Assembly: GCA_019635485.1 (NCBI GenBank)
Contig: JAHBZL010000008.1
Location: 62,001 to 126,000, forward strand
Direction: 5' to 3'
Length of the DNA: 64,000 nucleotides
DNA from: Piscinibacter sp.
GTDB lineage: Bacteria > Pseudomonadota > Gammaproteobacteria > Burkholderiales > Burkholderiaceae_C
Position numbers and translations under genes: made by a program. This document shows, in pieces, positions 54,505 through 63,303 of this stretch. How positions within the stretch are numbered: position 1 is the first letter of the stretch; each line of letters opens with the position of its first letter. A model generated the notes under the pieces. That model was not told the DNA's origin, did not search any database, and saw only the letters and a list, made by a program, of their open reading frames with translations.

Positions 54505-56313
54505 ATGGAACTCCAAACCACCATCTACCTCGTCGTCGGTCTGAGCTTCGCGCTGTACATCGGCATCGCGATCTGGGCGCGCGCCGGCTCCACCAGCGAG
54601 TTCTACGCGGCCGGCGGCCAGGTCAATCCGGTCATGAACGGCATGGCCACCGCGGCCGACTGGATGAGCGCCGCGTCGTTCATCTCGATGGCCGGCCTGA
54701 TCTCCAACATGGGCTACGGCGGCGCGCTGTTCCTGATGGGCTGGACCGGCGGCTACGTGCTGCTCGCGATGCTGCTGGCGCCGTACCTGCGCAAGTTCGG
54801 CAAGTTCACCGTGCCGCAGTTCATCGGCGACCGCTTCTACTCGAGGAGCGCGAGCACGGTCGCGGTGCTGTGCCTGCTGACCGCGTCGATCACCTACATC
54901 ATCGGCCAGATGACGGGCGTGGGTGTCGCGTTCTCGCGCTTCCTCGGCGTCTCCAGCGCGACCGGCATCTACGTCGGCATGGGCATCGTGTTCCTGTACG
55001 CGGTGTTCGGCGGCATGAAGGGCATCACCTACACGCAGGTGGCGCAGTACATCGTGCTGATCCTGGCCTACACGATCCCGGCGATCTTCATCTCGTTGCA
55101 GCTCACCGGCAACCCGATCCCGCAACTGGGCCTGGGTTCGAACCTGGCGGGCCACGACGTCTCGCTGCTGACCAAGCTCGACCAGGTCGTCACCGACCTC
55201 GGCTTCGGCCAGTACACGACGGCGCTGCCGGGCAGCAAGCTGAACATGTTCGTCTATACGCTGTCGCTGATGATCGGCACGGCCGGCCTGCCGCACGTGA
55301 TCATGCGCTTCTTCACGGTGCCGAAGGTCAAGGACGCACGTTCCTCGGCCGGCTGGGCGCTGATCTTCATCGCGATCCTGTACACCACGGCCCCGGCCGT
55401 GGCGGCGATGGCCAAGACCAACCTGATTCGCACCGTGAACCCGGGCGTGGTCATGAAGGACAGCAACGTCTACGACAAGGAAGGCGCGATCAAGTACGAG
55501 GAACGTCCGGACTGGATGAAGCGCTGGGAGAAGACCGGTCTGCTGAAGTTCGAGGACAAGAACGGCGACGGCCGCATCCAGTACTACAACGACAAGACCA
55601 AGAACGCCGAGGTGCTGAAGAAGGCCGAGGAGGCGGGCTGGAAGGGCAACGAGCTGAACGTCAACGCCGACATCATCGTGCTGGCCAACCCGGAGATCGC
55701 GCTGCTGCCCAACTGGGTGATCGCGCTGGTCGCCGCCGGTGGCCTCGCAGCGGCGCTGTCGACGGCGGCCGGCCTGCTGATGGCGATCTCCTCCGCCGTG
55801 TCGCACGACCTGATCAAGGGCGTGTTCAAGCCGGACATCAGCGAGAAGGGCGAACTGATGGCGGGCAAGATCTCGATGGCCATCGCGATCGTGATCTCGG
55901 GCTGGCTGGGCCTGAATCCGCCAGGCTTCGCGGCCGGTACCGTGGCGCTGGCCTTCGGTATCGCGGCGAGTTCGCTGTTCCCGGCGATCATGATGGGCAT
56001 CTTCAGCAAGAAGATGAACAAGGAAGGTGCGATGGCGGGCATGCTCGCCGGCCTGGCGATCACGCTGTTCTACGTGTTCGCGCACAAGGGCATCTTCTTC
56101 ATCAAGGGCACCGAGTACCTGGGTGTGATCGGTGGTGCGAACAGCTTCTTCGGCATCACGCCGGAAGCCTTCGGCGCGGTCGGCGCACTGGTGAACTTCA
56201 TTGTGGCCTTCGCGGTCGACAAGGTCACCAAGGAGCCGCCGGAGCACATCCAGCACATGGTCGAGGCGGTGCGCATCCCGCGTGGCGCCAAGGCGGTGGA
56301 CGGCGCCCACTGA
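54505..56313 (+). CDS. VC_2705-type sodium/solute symporter
   Basis: A 602-aa inner-membrane symporter of the SSS family with about 13 spans. YAAGGQVNPVMNGMATAADWMSAASFI near the N-terminus is the family hallmark. Relatives transport acetate or similar carboxylates with Na+. It has a hydrophilic insert of about 90 residues in the middle (from VMKDSNVYDKEGAI to LNVNADIIV) containing a DKNGDGRIQ calcium-loop-like sequence, absent from ActP-type proteins. Start ATG at 54505. Coupled with DUF4212 and followed by a terminator. Confidence 0.9.
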   Translation: MELQTTIYLVVGLSFALYIGIAIWARAGSTSEFYAAGGQVNPVMNGMATAADWMSAASFISMAGLISNMGYGGALFLMGWTGGYVLLAMLLAPYLRKFGKFTVPQFIGDRFYSRSASTVAVLCLLTASITYIIGQMTGVGVAFSRFLGVSSATGIYVGMGIVFLYAVFGGMKGITYTQVAQYIVLILAYTIPAIFISLQLTGNPIPQLGLGSNLAGHDVSLLTKLDQVVTDLGFGQYTTALPGSKLNMFVYTLSLMIGTAGLPHVIMRFFTVPKVKDARSSAGWALIFIAILYTTAPAVAAMAKTNLIRTVNPGVVMKDSNVYDKEGAIKYEERPDWMKRWEKTGLLKFEDKNGDGRIQYYNDKTKNAEVLKKAEEAGWKGNELNVNADIIVLANPEIALLPNWVIALVAAGGLAAALSTAAGLLMAISSAVSHDLIKGVFKPDISEKGELMAGKISMAIAIVISGWLGLNPPGFAAGTVALAFGIAASSLFPAIMMGIFSKKMNKEGAMAGMLAGLAITLFYVFAHKGIFFIKGTEYLGVIGGANSFFGITPEAFGAVGALVNFIVAFAVDKVTKEPPEHIQHMVEAVRIPRGAKAVDGAH

Positions 56314-56357
56314 CGCGGTGCGACCCGGCGGCCACGGCCGCCGGGCCGACACGTCAG

Positions 56358-56387
56358 GCCCGCCGGGTGGTTCGGCGGGCGCTTTTT
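56358..56387 (+). terminator. Rho-independent terminator after the symporter
   Basis: GCCCGCCG and CGGCGGGC form an 8-bp stem with a 7-bp loop, followed by GCTTTTT. It lies 44 bp after the symporter stop and 16 bp before the next gene on the same strand, so that gene may be expressed partly by read-through or from its own promoter. Confidence 0.75.
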
Positions 56388-56403
56388 CGAGGAGTGCAGG
56401 ACC

Positions 56404-56757
56404 GTGCAGTTCGACGTCAGTGTGGCCCTGACCTGGGTGCTCTTCCTGGCGCTGTTTCCGATCAGCTTCTACTGGCTGCGCCGTGCCTGGCGCATCGGCG
56501 TGCGACGCGACTATTCGGAGGTTGCCCTCAAGGGCGGCGAGGCGCCGCCGAACCCACGCAAGTGGGCGCCGTTCGAACTGCTGATCAACGCCACCGGCGG
56601 CCTCGTGCTGGTAGGCACGATCCTCGCGATCGTGGCCGGCGCCCTGGACTACGCGTCCTGGAGCGCCATCGCCGGGTCGACGATCTGGTGCAAGTTCTTC
56701 GCCTCCTTCGCGCTCGGGCGCCACGCCCACGCATTCGCGGTGCGCGCGAAGGGCTGA
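56404..56757 (+). CDS. Small two-span membrane protein
   Basis: A 117-aa protein with spans at about 9-26 (LTWVLFLALFPISFYWL) and about 60-80 (LLINATGGLVLVGTILAIVAG), and a basic loop between. GTG start with GAGGAG upstream. No named family. Its position after the DUF4212/symporter pair suggests a link to that transporter, but a terminator separates them. Confidence 0.7.
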   Translation: MQFDVSVALTWVLFLALFPISFYWLRRAWRIGVRRDYSEVALKGGEAPPNPRKWAPFELLINATGGLVLVGTILAIVAGALDYASWSAIAGSTIWCKFFASFALGRHAHAFAVRAKG

Positions 56758-56769
56758 GCCCGGACGCGA

Positions 56770-57399
56770 TCAGTCGAGGTTGCGCGCGCGCCGGTTCGAC
56801 GCGACGATCGAGTCGCGCGGCAGCGGCGTGCCGGCCTGCACCGCCTCGATCCAGGCCGCGGTCGTCGCCACCGCGGCGAAGCGCGAATGGAACACCACGC
56901 CGAACACGCGGTGGATTTCCTGCGCGCTGGCCGTGCCGGCCGCATTCGCGTAGGGCACGGCACCGCTCGCATCGGCGAGCCACTCGGCAGCCAGCCCGGC
57001 GTGGGCCGCTTCGAACACCGTCGACGCATCGCAGTTGTGCGTCATGAAGCCGCACACCGTCAGCGTGTCGATGTCGTGGCGGGCCAGCCAGTCGGCCAGG
57101 TCCGTTCCGGCGAAGGCGCTGGGCAGGCGCTTGCGGATCCGGTGCTCGTGCGGACGCTCCGCAACGATGGGATGCAGCTGCCACCCCGCCGAGCCGACGG
57201 CGAAGATCGGCGAGCCTTCCGGCGCGTCCTGCTGCACCACCACCACCGGGATGCCGGCGGCCCGCGCCGCATCCATCGCTGCGCCGATCCGGTCGAGCGA
57301 CTGCGTCACGGGGGGGTGCTCGATCGGCAGGTTGCCGGTCACGTACTCGTTCTGCACGTCGATGACGACGAGCGCTCGGCGGGGCGGGGAGGCGGGCAT
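56770..57399 (-). CDS. Isochorismatase-family cysteine hydrolase
   Basis: A 209-aa hydrolase with the triad Asp14 (VVIDVQNEY), Lys90 (RIRKRLPSAF) and Cys123 (MTHNCDAST). Members act on N-carbamoyl compounds, nicotinamide or isochorismate. Start MPASPPRRAL at 57399. The gene is divergent from a GlxA-type regulator gene with a 92-bp gap, a frequent pairing, so it is probably the regulator's target. Substrate unknown. Confidence 0.88.
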   Translation of the reverse strand: MPASPPRRALVVIDVQNEYVTGNLPIEHPPVTQSLDRIGAAMDAARAAGIPVVVVQQDAPEGSPIFAVGSAGWQLHPIVAERPHEHRIRKRLPSAFAGTDLADWLARHDIDTLTVCGFMTHNCDASTVFEAAHAGLAAEWLADASGAVPYANAAGTASAQEIHRVFGVVFHSRFAAVATTAAWIEAVQAGTPLPRDSIVASNRRARNLD

Positions 57400-57491
57400 C
57401 GTAAGGCTCCATGGAGAAGATGGAAGCATTGTTCCCTCCGGAGGTTGCGTGCGACAGTGGCCCGCGAGCCAACGATCGATAAAATCAGGCC

Positions 57492-58475
57492 ATGACGCCG
57501 CCCCGCCGCGTGGCCGTCGTCGCGTTCGACGGCATCAGCCCGTTCCATCTGTCGGTGCCCTGCCTGGTATTCGGCGAGGACCGCAGCGAGCTGGGCGTGC
57601 CGGCGCTCCCGCTCGTCGTCTGCGCGTCCGAGCGCGGCCCGCTGCGCAGCTCCGCCGGCTTCGACCTGCTGGCCGGGCAGGGGTTGCACGCGCTGGCGGG
57701 CGCCGACCTGATCGTCGTGCCGTCCTGGCGCGATCCGGCCGAGCGCCCGCCCGAGCCGCTGCTGCGGGCGCTGCGGCGCGCCCATGCGCGCGGCGCGCGC
57801 ATCGTCGGGTTGTGCCTGGGCGCTTTCGTGCTGGCGGAGGCCGGCCTGCTCGACGGCCGGCCGGCCACCACGCACTGGGCCTGGTGCGAGGCCTTCGCGG
57901 CGCGCTTCCCGCAGGTCCGCCTCGATCCGGGCGTGCTGTACGTCGACGACGGCGACGTGGTCACCTCCGCCGGCACGGCCGCCGGCCTGGACTGCTGCCT
58001 GCACCTGCTGCGCCAGTGGGTCGGTGCCGAACGCGCCAACCGGGTCGCGCGGCGGCTGGTGGTCGCGCCGCACCGCCAGGGCGGCCAGGCGCAGTTCATC
58101 GAGGCGCCGCTGCCGGCGTCGCGCGCGGCCGGGCGCCTGTCCGCGTTGCTCGGCTGGATCGAGGCCCACCTGGCCGATCCGCACAGCGTGGACACGCTGG
58201 CCGGCCGGGTCGCGATGAGCCGGCGCAGCTTCACCCGTCATTTCCGCCAGGCCACCGGCACGACGGTCTGGCAATGGTTGCTGGAGCGCCGCCTGGCCCA
58301 TGCGCGGCGGCTGCTGGAGGCCAGCGACCTGGGCATCGAGGCGATCGCGGCCGCGGCCGGCTTCGGCTCGGCGGTGGGACTGCGCAAGCAGTTCGGCGCG
58401 ACGCTCGGGACGTCCCCCACGGCGTATCGAGCCGAGTTCCGCCGGATTGACACCGGCCGCACGGCACGGAAATGA
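57492..58475 (+). CDS. GlxA-family AraC-type transcriptional regulator
   Basis: A 327-aa regulator: residues about 5-190 are a DJ-1/PfpI-like domain (VAVVAFDGISPFHLSVPCLVFG, with Cys in GLCLGAFVLAEAG), and about 215-320 are a double AraC helix-turn-helix (VDTLAGRVAMSRRSFTRHFRQATG, LGIEAIAAAAGFGSAVGLRKQF). The DJ-1 domain senses a ligand. Divergent from the cysteine hydrolase gene it likely regulates. Confidence 0.9.
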   Translation: MTPPRRVAVVAFDGISPFHLSVPCLVFGEDRSELGVPALPLVVCASERGPLRSSAGFDLLAGQGLHALAGADLIVVPSWRDPAERPPEPLLRALRRAHARGARIVGLCLGAFVLAEAGLLDGRPATTHWAWCEAFAARFPQVRLDPGVLYVDDGDVVTSAGTAAGLDCCLHLLRQWVGAERANRVARRLVVAPHRQGGQAQFIEAPLPASRAAGRLSALLGWIEAHLADPHSVDTLAGRVAMSRRSFTRHFRQATGTTVWQWLLERRLAHARRLLEASDLGIEAIAAAAGFGSAVGLRKQFGATLGTSPTAYRAEFRRIDTGRTARK

Positions 58476-58482
58476 TGGGCCG

Positions 58483-58848
58483 ATGAAGCGAAGGTTTGCG
58501 ATCGCGGTCCTGGGAATCGTGGCCGGCGTGATTGGCGGCGCGCCGTCGCTCGCGGCGGAGGCCTGGCCGGTGGCGGGGCAGCAGGGCCTGGTGCGCTTCG
58601 TGATCGTGCCGGCCGCGCAGGCGCGCGACGGCGCCGCGTACGAACGGCAGATCGCGCTGCTGTGCGAGCCCGAGCGGACCTGCTTCCTGAACTTCTACAC
58701 CAACTCCACCGGAGCAACTGCAGCGGTGCCGCTGCCGGAAGCGATCGAGCGCGAGGCCACCGCGGTGTTCCGCCGCTCGGCCAAGCAGGGTGCCGAACTG
58801 CTGCGCTGGAGCTGCCGGTTGCAGCTGGCGACCGAGGGCTGCTTCTAG
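58483..58848 (+). CDS. Hypothetical secreted protein
   Basis: A 121-aa protein with a Sec signal (about 1-25, FAIAVLGIVAGVIGGAPSLAAE) and a mature part with four Cys that could form two disulfides (LLCEPERTCFLNFYTN and WSCRLQLATEGCF). It starts 7 bp after the GlxA-type gene stop and ends immediately before the convergent gene. No family recognised. Confidence 0.65.
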   Translation: MKRRFAIAVLGIVAGVIGGAPSLAAEAWPVAGQQGLVRFVIVPAAQARDGAAYERQIALLCEPERTCFLNFYTNSTGATAAVPLPEAIEREATAVFRRSAKQGAELLRWSCRLQLATEGCF

Positions 58849-59184
58849 TCAGTCCAGGAACGCGGCCCGCGCGAGCCGCCACTCCTGCGTGCCGGCGAGG
58901 TTGCGCGAGCAGCCCAGCGGTTCAGGCTCCGCGCCCGGCGACAGGTCGGTGCGCGACCGGTCCCCGGTGCCGACGCCGGCCTGGAAGCGATCCAGCCAGA
59001 CCCGCAGGCGCCGTGTCGGGTGCTCGTTGCGCACCAGGATCTGCACCCCGTTGCGCGCGACGCAGGCACCGGCGGGTTCCTCGACGAAGCGCACGTAGCG
59101 GCGCGCCTCGGCGTCGCCGTCCGCGTGCGCCGGCGCTGCGCCGGCGAGTGCGATCAGCAACAGCCATCGAGTGGGGATATGCAT
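58849..59184 (-). CDS. Hypothetical secreted protein
   Basis: A 111-aa protein with a Sec signal (LLLIALAGAAPAHA) and a mature part with a Cys pair (GACVARNGVQILVRNEHP and LGCSRNL) and beta-strand character. It is convergent with the previous gene with no gap between stops, and its start faces the aldo/keto reductase gene at 59238. Unknown function. Confidence 0.65.
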   Translation of the reverse strand: MHIPTRWLLLIALAGAAPAHADGDAEARRYVRFVEEPAGACVARNGVQILVRNEHPTRRLRVWLDRFQAGVGTGDRSRTDLSPGAEPEPLGCSRNLAGTQEWRLARAAFLD

Positions 59185-59237
59185 CGTCGCCGCCTCCGGA
59201 CGTGCATCATGCCGCAGGCGGCCTGCCTCCGAGCCTC

Positions 59238-60158
59238 ATGACCCGCGCCGACACCCCCTCGCCCCTGCGCCGCCGGCTGCTCGCTGCCGGTGTGCTGGCG
59301 CCCCTGCCCGGCGCCGGCGGCGCGCAGGCTGGCGTGCTGACGCGCGCCATCCCCGGCAGCGGCGAGCCGGTGCCGCTGGTCGGGCTGGGCAGCTGGATCA
59401 CGTTCAACGTCGGCAACGATCCCGTCGCGCGCGCCGACTGCGCCGAGGTGATGCGTGCCTTCTTCGCGGCCGGCGGCCGCCTGATCGACTCGTCGCCGAT
59501 GTACGGCTCCTCGCAGTCCGTGATCGGCGAGGGGCTGGCGCGTCTCGGCGGCGGCGCCCCGGTCTTCTCGGCCGACAAGGTCTGGATCGGCTCGGGCGCG
59601 CGTGGGCCGGCGCAGATCGAGGAGTCGCGGCAGCACTGGCGCGTGCCGCGCTTCGACCTGCTGCAGGTGCACAACCTGCTGGCCTGGGAGGCGCACCTGC
59701 CGACGCTGCTGGCGATGAAGGCGGCCGGCCGGCTCCGCTACGTCGGCATCACCACGTCCGAGGGGCGCCGCCACCACGAGATCGAGCAGGTGATGCGCAG
59801 CCAGCCGATCGACTTCGTGCAGATCACCTACAACCTGCTCGACCGGGAGGTCGAACAACGCATCCTGCCGCTGGCGCAGGAGCGGCGCATCGGCGTGCTG
59901 GTGAACCGCCCGTTCCGCGAGGGCGCGTTGCTGCGCGCGCTGGCACGCCAACCGCTGCCGGCGTGGGCCGCGGAGATCGGCTGCGACGGCTGGGCGCAGG
60001 TGGCGCTGAAGTTCATCGTCTCGCACCCGGCGGTCACCTGTGCGATCCCGGCCACCAGCCGTGTCGACCACGTGCGCCAGAACCTCGGCGCGGCACGCGG
60101 GCCGCTGCCCGACGCCGCGCTGCGGGCGCGCATGGCGGCGCACGTGGCGGCGCTCTGA
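59238..60158 (+). CDS. Exported aldo/keto reductase
   Basis: A 306-aa aldo/keto reductase with a Tat-like leader (RRRLLAAGVLAPLPGAGGAQA), so exported as a folded, cofactor-loaded enzyme. The active site is complete: Tyr in IDSSPMYGSS, Lys in FSADKVW, His in LLQVHNL, and the cofactor block NRPFREGALLRAL with AIPATSRVDHV. Exported members of this group are of unknown substrate. ATG at 59238 has no strong Shine-Dalgarno. Followed after 22 bp by the DUF6064 gene. Confidence 0.85.
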   Translation: MTRADTPSPLRRRLLAAGVLAPLPGAGGAQAGVLTRAIPGSGEPVPLVGLGSWITFNVGNDPVARADCAEVMRAFFAAGGRLIDSSPMYGSSQSVIGEGLARLGGGAPVFSADKVWIGSGARGPAQIEESRQHWRVPRFDLLQVHNLLAWEAHLPTLLAMKAAGRLRYVGITTSEGRRHHEIEQVMRSQPIDFVQITYNLLDREVEQRILPLAQERRIGVLVNRPFREGALLRALARQPLPAWAAEIGCDGWAQVALKFIVSHPAVTCAIPATSRVDHVRQNLGAARGPLPDAALRARMAAHVAAL

Positions 60159-60180
60159 CGGGTGCGCCGGGCGGGACGCG

Positions 60181-60861
60181 ATGTCCGAGTGGTGGACCTA
60201 CCGGCTGTCGGACTTCCTGCTGTTCGCGCCGCGCACCTACTGGCGCCAGATCGAGCTGCTGAACCTGGCCGCCTGGCCTGCGCAATGGCTGCTGGCGGGG
60301 CTGGGGGTGGGACTCGCGGCGGTGCTGGCTGCGGGCGGGCCGCGTCTCCGCGGGATCGCCATGCTGGTGGCCGCGGTGCTGTGGGGGTGCGTAGCCTGGG
60401 CGTTCCTCTGGCAGCGCTACGCCGGCATCCACTGGCTGGCCCCCTGGTTCGCGTTCGCCTTCGCGCTGCAGGGCCTGGTGTTCCTCGGCGCGGCGCGGCG
60501 CACGCGCCAATCACACCCGGGCGCCGCGCTGCTGACCCTGGCGGTGCTGGCCTACCCGGCCGCCGGCCTGCTGGCCGGGCGCCCGTGGAGCCAGGCCGAG
60601 GTGTTCGGCCTCGCGCCCGACCCGACGGTGATCGGCAGCTTCGGCCTGCTGCTCGCGCTGCCGCGGCGTCCGATGGCGTGGTGGGCCGCGTGGGCCGTCC
60701 CGCTCGGCTGGTGCGCGGTGAGCGGGGCGACGCTGTGGGCGATGGAGGACCCGCTGGCAGCGCTGCCGCCCTGTGCCGCGTTCGCGGCGCTGCTGCTGGC
60801 GCGGCTCAGTTCGCGAACGGATCCCGCGTCGACGACGCCTTCCCGAGCAGCACGTCCTTGA
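60181..60861 (+). CDS. DUF6064-type membrane protein
   Basis: A 226-aa protein with six or seven hydrophobic spans, opening WWTYRLSDFLLFAPRTYWRQIELLN, the start pattern of the DUF6064 family of unknown function. Its last 56 bp overlap, on the opposite strand, the 3' end of the chalcone-isomerase-like gene; the final 15 residues (Ser/Pro/Ala-rich) may be dispensable. Probably co-transcribed with the aldo/keto reductase. Confidence 0.8.
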   Translation: MSEWWTYRLSDFLLFAPRTYWRQIELLNLAAWPAQWLLAGLGVGLAAVLAAGGPRLRGIAMLVAAVLWGCVAWAFLWQRYAGIHWLAPWFAFAFALQGLVFLGAARRTRQSHPGAALLTLAVLAYPAAGLLAGRPWSQAEVFGLAPDPTVIGSFGLLLALPRRPMAWWAAWAVPLGWCAVSGATLWAMEDPLAALPPCAAFAALLLARLSSRTDPASTTPSRAARP

Positions 60862-61417
60862 GCTGCGCATCGGCCGGCGAGGGGCCGAGCCAGATCTTCA
60901 TCAGCGCGCTGAAGAATTCCGGTTCCCTGATCGGCTCGCCCTGCGGCTTGCCATTGATCAGCACCGTGGTGCCCTGCCCGGGCACCCACTCGACCGAGAA
61001 GTTCTCGCCGGCGGTCAGGCGCTTCTTGGCCGAGAACAGGTCGCTCATGCGCAGCGTGCCGGCGATCGACTTGGAGAACTCCTCGCGCGGCGAGTTGTCC
61101 TGCATGCCGCGCGTGAACAGCTTGCCGAGTTCGTTGGCGTCGATGTCGCGCAGCATCACGATGTGCATGCGCTTCGGGCCGGGCGTGGCCAGCACCGCCT
61201 CGGTGGTGGATGCCTTTGCGCTCAGGTAGAGGCCCGCGGTGTAGACCTTGAACACCGCCTTGTAGCGGATGCCGGCGCCGTTCAGCACCAGGCGCGTGTT
61301 GCCGACCTGATAGGCCTGTTCGTACTTGATGCCGGCCACTTCGGTGACCTGGGCCTGCGCGGGCAGGGCGGCCAGGGCGAGCAGGGCCGCGGCGGCGAGG
61401 ATGGTGCGACGGATCAC
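60806..61417 (-). CDS. Chalcone isomerase-like secreted protein
   Basis: A 203-aa exported protein of the bacterial chalcone-isomerase-like fold. GTG start at 61417 with GGAG at 7 bp gives a clean signal peptide (TILAAAALLALAALPAQA). The mature part has LVLNGAGIRYKAVFKVYTAGLYL and SAKKRLTAGENFSVEWVPGQG, the standard blocks. Such bacterial proteins are not true flavonoid enzymes and bind fatty-acid-like ligands in known structures. Upstream in-frame sequence is non-coding. Confidence 0.87.
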   Translation of the reverse strand: MIRRTILAAAALLALAALPAQAQVTEVAGIKYEQAYQVGNTRLVLNGAGIRYKAVFKVYTAGLYLSAKASTTEAVLATPGPKRMHIVMLRDIDANELGKLFTRGMQDNSPREEFSKSIAGTLRMSDLFSAKKRLTAGENFSVEWVPGQGTTVLINGKPQGEPIREPEFFSALMKIWLGPSPADAQLKDVLLGKASSTRDPFAN

Positions 61418-61561
61418 GACGCGTCTCCGTGAGTCATGCGGCAGGCCGGTGGGCCCGCAAAGGCGCGCAGTGTCGCAAAGCGGGCGGGGCCTCGCAATGC
61501 ACTTTGTCACGGCTAGTGGAGGCTCTCCAGCCCGTGGTTTCCCGCTGCTACACTCCGCGCC

Positions 61562-61648
61562 ATGTTTTCGACGCGCAAGCAGTGGACGAGGTCGCACGAC
61601 CGGGGAGCCTGGCCCTGGCGTCGCCAGGCCGCTCCGGCCGGGCTCTGA
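61562..61648 (+). CDS. trpL: trp operon leader peptide
   Basis: A 28-codon ORF ahead of trpE: starts MFSTRKQWTRSHDRG, continues AWPWRRQ and ends at TGA. Trp codons are at positions 8, 17 and 19, with two of them separated by one Pro, well beyond expectation for so short an ORF. This is the pattern of an attenuation leader peptide, where ribosome stalling at Trp codons under tryptophan starvation changes leader folding. It ends 153 bp before trpE. Confidence 0.75.
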   Translation: MFSTRKQWTRSHDRGAWPWRRQAAPAGL

Positions 61649-61713
61649 CCCGGCTCGCCTGCTTGCCGCGACGCGGCGCGCCATGAGTCCCGGCGCCTGC
61701 CCTGCGGCTCCAT

Positions 61714-61778
61714 CGGCCGGATCCGAACCGGCCGGACCTCACCGATCGAACCGCTGCGCGGGCGTCCCGGACGCCCGC
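61714..61778 (+). promoter_or_regulatory. Attenuator-region hairpins of trpE leader
   Basis: Two perfect stems follow the leader peptide: CGGCCGG/CCGGCCG with a 7-bp loop (61714-61734), and GCGGGCGTC/GACGCCCGC with a 3-bp loop (61758-61778). They may be the alternative structures of a trp attenuator, but no U tract follows either, so a classical intrinsic terminator is not evident. The trpE Shine-Dalgarno (GGAGGG) lies 18 bp beyond the second stem. The rest of 61418-61801 shows no other gene. Confidence 0.45.
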
Positions 61779-61801
61779 CGGGCCATGGAGGGCCCCACGC
61801 C

Positions 61802-63286
61802 GTGATCACCGAACTCGAATTCAAGAGCCTGGCCGCCCAGGGCTACAACCGCATCCCGCTGCTGACCGAGGCCTTCGCCGACCTCGAGACCCCGCTGTCG
61901 CTGTACCTGAAGCTTGCCTACGGCAGCGGCGGTGGCCGGCACAGCTTCCTGCTCGAGTCCGTCGTCGGCGGCGAGCGCTTCGGCCGCTACTCGTTCATCG
62001 GCCTGCCGGCGCGCACGCTGCTGCGGGCCAGCGGGTTCCGCACCGAGGTCGTGACCGACGGCGCCGTCGTCGAGACGCACGAAGGCAACCCGCTGGATTT
62101 CATCGACGCGTACCAGCAGCGCTTCAAGGTCGCGCTGCGCCCGGGCCTGCCGCGCTTCTGCGGCGGGCTGGCGGGCTACTTCGGCTACGACGCGGTGCGC
62201 TACATCGAGCCCAAGCTCGCGAAGACCTGGAAGGACGGCGGGCTCGACACGCCCGACATCCTGCTGCTGCAGTGCGAGGAACTGGCCGTCATCGACAACC
62301 TGTCGGGCCGGCTGTACCTGATCGTCTACGCCAACCCGGGCGAACCCGAGGCCTACTTCAAGGCCAAGCGGCGGCTGGCCGAGCTGGGCGACAAGCTGAA
62401 GTACAGCGTCACCGCGCCGAGCGTCAAGCGCGCCGCGGCGCACGGCGTGCAGCGCGAGTTCGACAAGCAGGACTACCTGGCCGCCGTCGAGCGCAGCAAG
62501 GAATACATCGCCGCCGGCGACATGATGCAGGTGCAGATCGGCCAGCGGCTGCGCAAGCGCTACACCGAGAGCCCGCTGTCGCTGTACCGGGCGCTGCGCT
62601 CGCTGAACCCCTCGCCGTACATGTTCTTCTACGACATGGGCGAGTTCCAGATCGTCAGCGCGAGCCCGGAGATCCTGGTCCGGCACGAGCACGTCCCCGA
62701 GGGCGAGAAGGTGACGATCCGGCCGCTCGCGGGCACGCGCCCGCGCGGCGCCACGCCGGAGCAGGACAAGGCGCTCGAGACCGAACTGCTCGCCGACCCG
62801 AAGGAGCGCGCCGAGCACCTGATGCTGATCGACCTGGCGCGCAACGACATCGGCCGCATCGCCACGACCGGCAGCGTGCAGGTCACCGAGGCGTTCGTGA
62901 TCGAGCGCTACTCGCACGTGATGCACATCGTCAGCAACGTCGAGGGGCTGCTGAAGGAAGGCATGACCAACATCGACGTGCTGAAGGCCACCTTCCCGGC
63001 CGGCACGCTGACCGGCGCGCCGAAGATCCGCGCGATGGAGATCATCGACGAGCTCGAGCCCAACAAGCGCGGGATCTACGGCGGCGCCTGCGGCTACCTG
63101 AGCTTCGCGGGCGACATGGACGTGGCGATCGCGATCCGCACCGGCATCGTGAAGGATCAGACGCTCTACGTGCAGGCGGCCGCCGGCGTCGTCGCCGACT
63201 CGGTGCCCGAGATGGAATGGAAGGAGACCGAGGCGAAGGCGCGGGCGCTGATCCGCGCCGCCGAGCTCGTCGAGGAGGGGTTCTGA
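61802..63286 (+). CDS. trpE: Anthranilate synthase component I
   Basis: A 494-aa enzyme that, with TrpG, converts chorismate and glutamine to anthranilate, the first step of tryptophan synthesis. The feedback-inhibition site appears as SFLLESVVGGERFGRYSFIG, and catalytic blocks are IRPLAGTRPRG, LIDLARNDIGR, SHVMHIVSNVEG, FPAGTLTGAPKIRAMEII and GGACGYLSF. GTG start with GGAGGG upstream; length is normal. The gene next to it is a convergent unrelated one, so trpG is not directly downstream as it is in many Burkholderiales. Confidence 0.95.
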   Translation: MITELEFKSLAAQGYNRIPLLTEAFADLETPLSLYLKLAYGSGGGRHSFLLESVVGGERFGRYSFIGLPARTLLRASGFRTEVVTDGAVVETHEGNPLDFIDAYQQRFKVALRPGLPRFCGGLAGYFGYDAVRYIEPKLAKTWKDGGLDTPDILLLQCEELAVIDNLSGRLYLIVYANPGEPEAYFKAKRRLAELGDKLKYSVTAPSVKRAAAHGVQREFDKQDYLAAVERSKEYIAAGDMMQVQIGQRLRKRYTESPLSLYRALRSLNPSPYMFFYDMGEFQIVSASPEILVRHEHVPEGEKVTIRPLAGTRPRGATPEQDKALETELLADPKERAEHLMLIDLARNDIGRIATTGSVQVTEAFVIERYSHVMHIVSNVEGLLKEGMTNIDVLKATFPAGTLTGAPKIRAMEIIDELEPNKRGIYGGACGYLSFAGDMDVAIAIRTGIVKDQTLYVQAAAGVVADSVPEMEWKETEAKARALIRAAELVEEGF

Positions 63287-63303
63287 GCGCCCCGCGGGGC
63301 GCC

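Noticed and set aside
61683-61805. A 40-codon ORF overlapping the trpE start as GTGA
   Set aside because: Poor Shine-Dalgarno and Ala/Pro/Ser-rich sequence; it also overlaps the leader hairpins. It could contribute to coupling, but support is weak.
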